Positions 5,038 through 5,038 of a stretch of 5,038 nt of DNA are shown piece after piece. The notes under the pieces were generated by a model. That model was not told the DNA's origin, searched no databases, and saw nothing but the letters and a program-made list of their open reading frames with translations. Origin of the DNA: JBCLLP01 sp039738635. GTDB taxonomy: Bacteria; Patescibacteriota; Saccharimonadia; CAILAD01; BJGX01. The position numbers and the translations under genes are program-made. Position 1 is the first letter of the stretch; the number at the start of each line of letters is the position of its first letter. The DNA is taken from NCBI GenBank assembly GCA_039738635.1, contig JBCLLN010000029.1:1-5038 (forward strand), read 5' to 3'.

Positions 5038-5038
5038 G

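Noticed and set aside
1..5038. Frequent CTAG tetranucleotides
   Set aside because: I counted more than 20, roughly what base composition predicts. It only shows the lack of the CTAG depletion seen in many proteobacteria.
1..5038. CRISPR arrays, insertion sequences, tRNA genes or phage genes
   Set aside because: No regularly spaced repeats, transposase motifs, terminal inverted repeats or tRNA-like cloverleafs were seen.

Overview
The window reads as chromosomal DNA of a small-genome, low-to-moderate GC bacterium. The best guess is a Patescibacteria/CPR member, possibly Saccharibacteria (TM7). The reasons are a tandem pair of short FemAB-type transferases, a winged-helix plus nucleotidyltransferase protein of a type common in CPR genomes, several genes without a Shine-Dalgarno that look leaderless, and a shortened GroES. 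This assignment is inference from gene content. All five protein genes and the proposed RNA gene lie on the + strand, and the standard genetic code fits.

Layout. 15-2029: two different FemAB-family peptidoglycan-bridge aminoacyltransferases, joined by a TAATG stop/start overlap. 2052-3401: a complete phosphomannomutase/phosphoglucomutase, 22 bp further on. 3402-3752: a 351-bp stretch without a convincing protein gene. It is not empty: it has a near-consensus promoter whose -35 lies in the last codons of the mutase gene, about 300 nt able to fold into a long-range helix plus several hairpins, and a 14-bp GC-rich terminator. This is best explained as an unidentified structured non-coding RNA gene. 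3753-4643: a Pol-beta-type nucleotidyltransferase with an N-terminal winged helix, of unknown function, probably with its own leaderless promoter. 4664-4776: a heat-shock control region with a sigma70-type promoter and a perfect CIRCE operator (HrcA site). 4777-5037: groES, complete; groEL is expected just beyond the window.

How the parts fit. The first three genes plausibly form a cell-envelope group, with wall cross-bridge amino acid addition followed by hexose-phosphate interconversion for nucleotide-sugar supply. The terminator at 3695-3735 separates that group and the RNA gene from the nucleotidyltransferase. The nucleotidyltransferase gene has no evident terminator, so some read-through into groES is possible, but groES has its own repressible promoter.

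The most interesting item is the candidate RNA at about 3427-3732. It does not show the signature motifs of tmRNA, RNase P RNA, SRP RNA or 5S rRNA that I could look for by eye. Two further points are the recurrent TATAAT-like hexamer 6-7 nt before start codons, suggesting leaderless mRNAs, and the loss of most of the roof hairpin of GroES.
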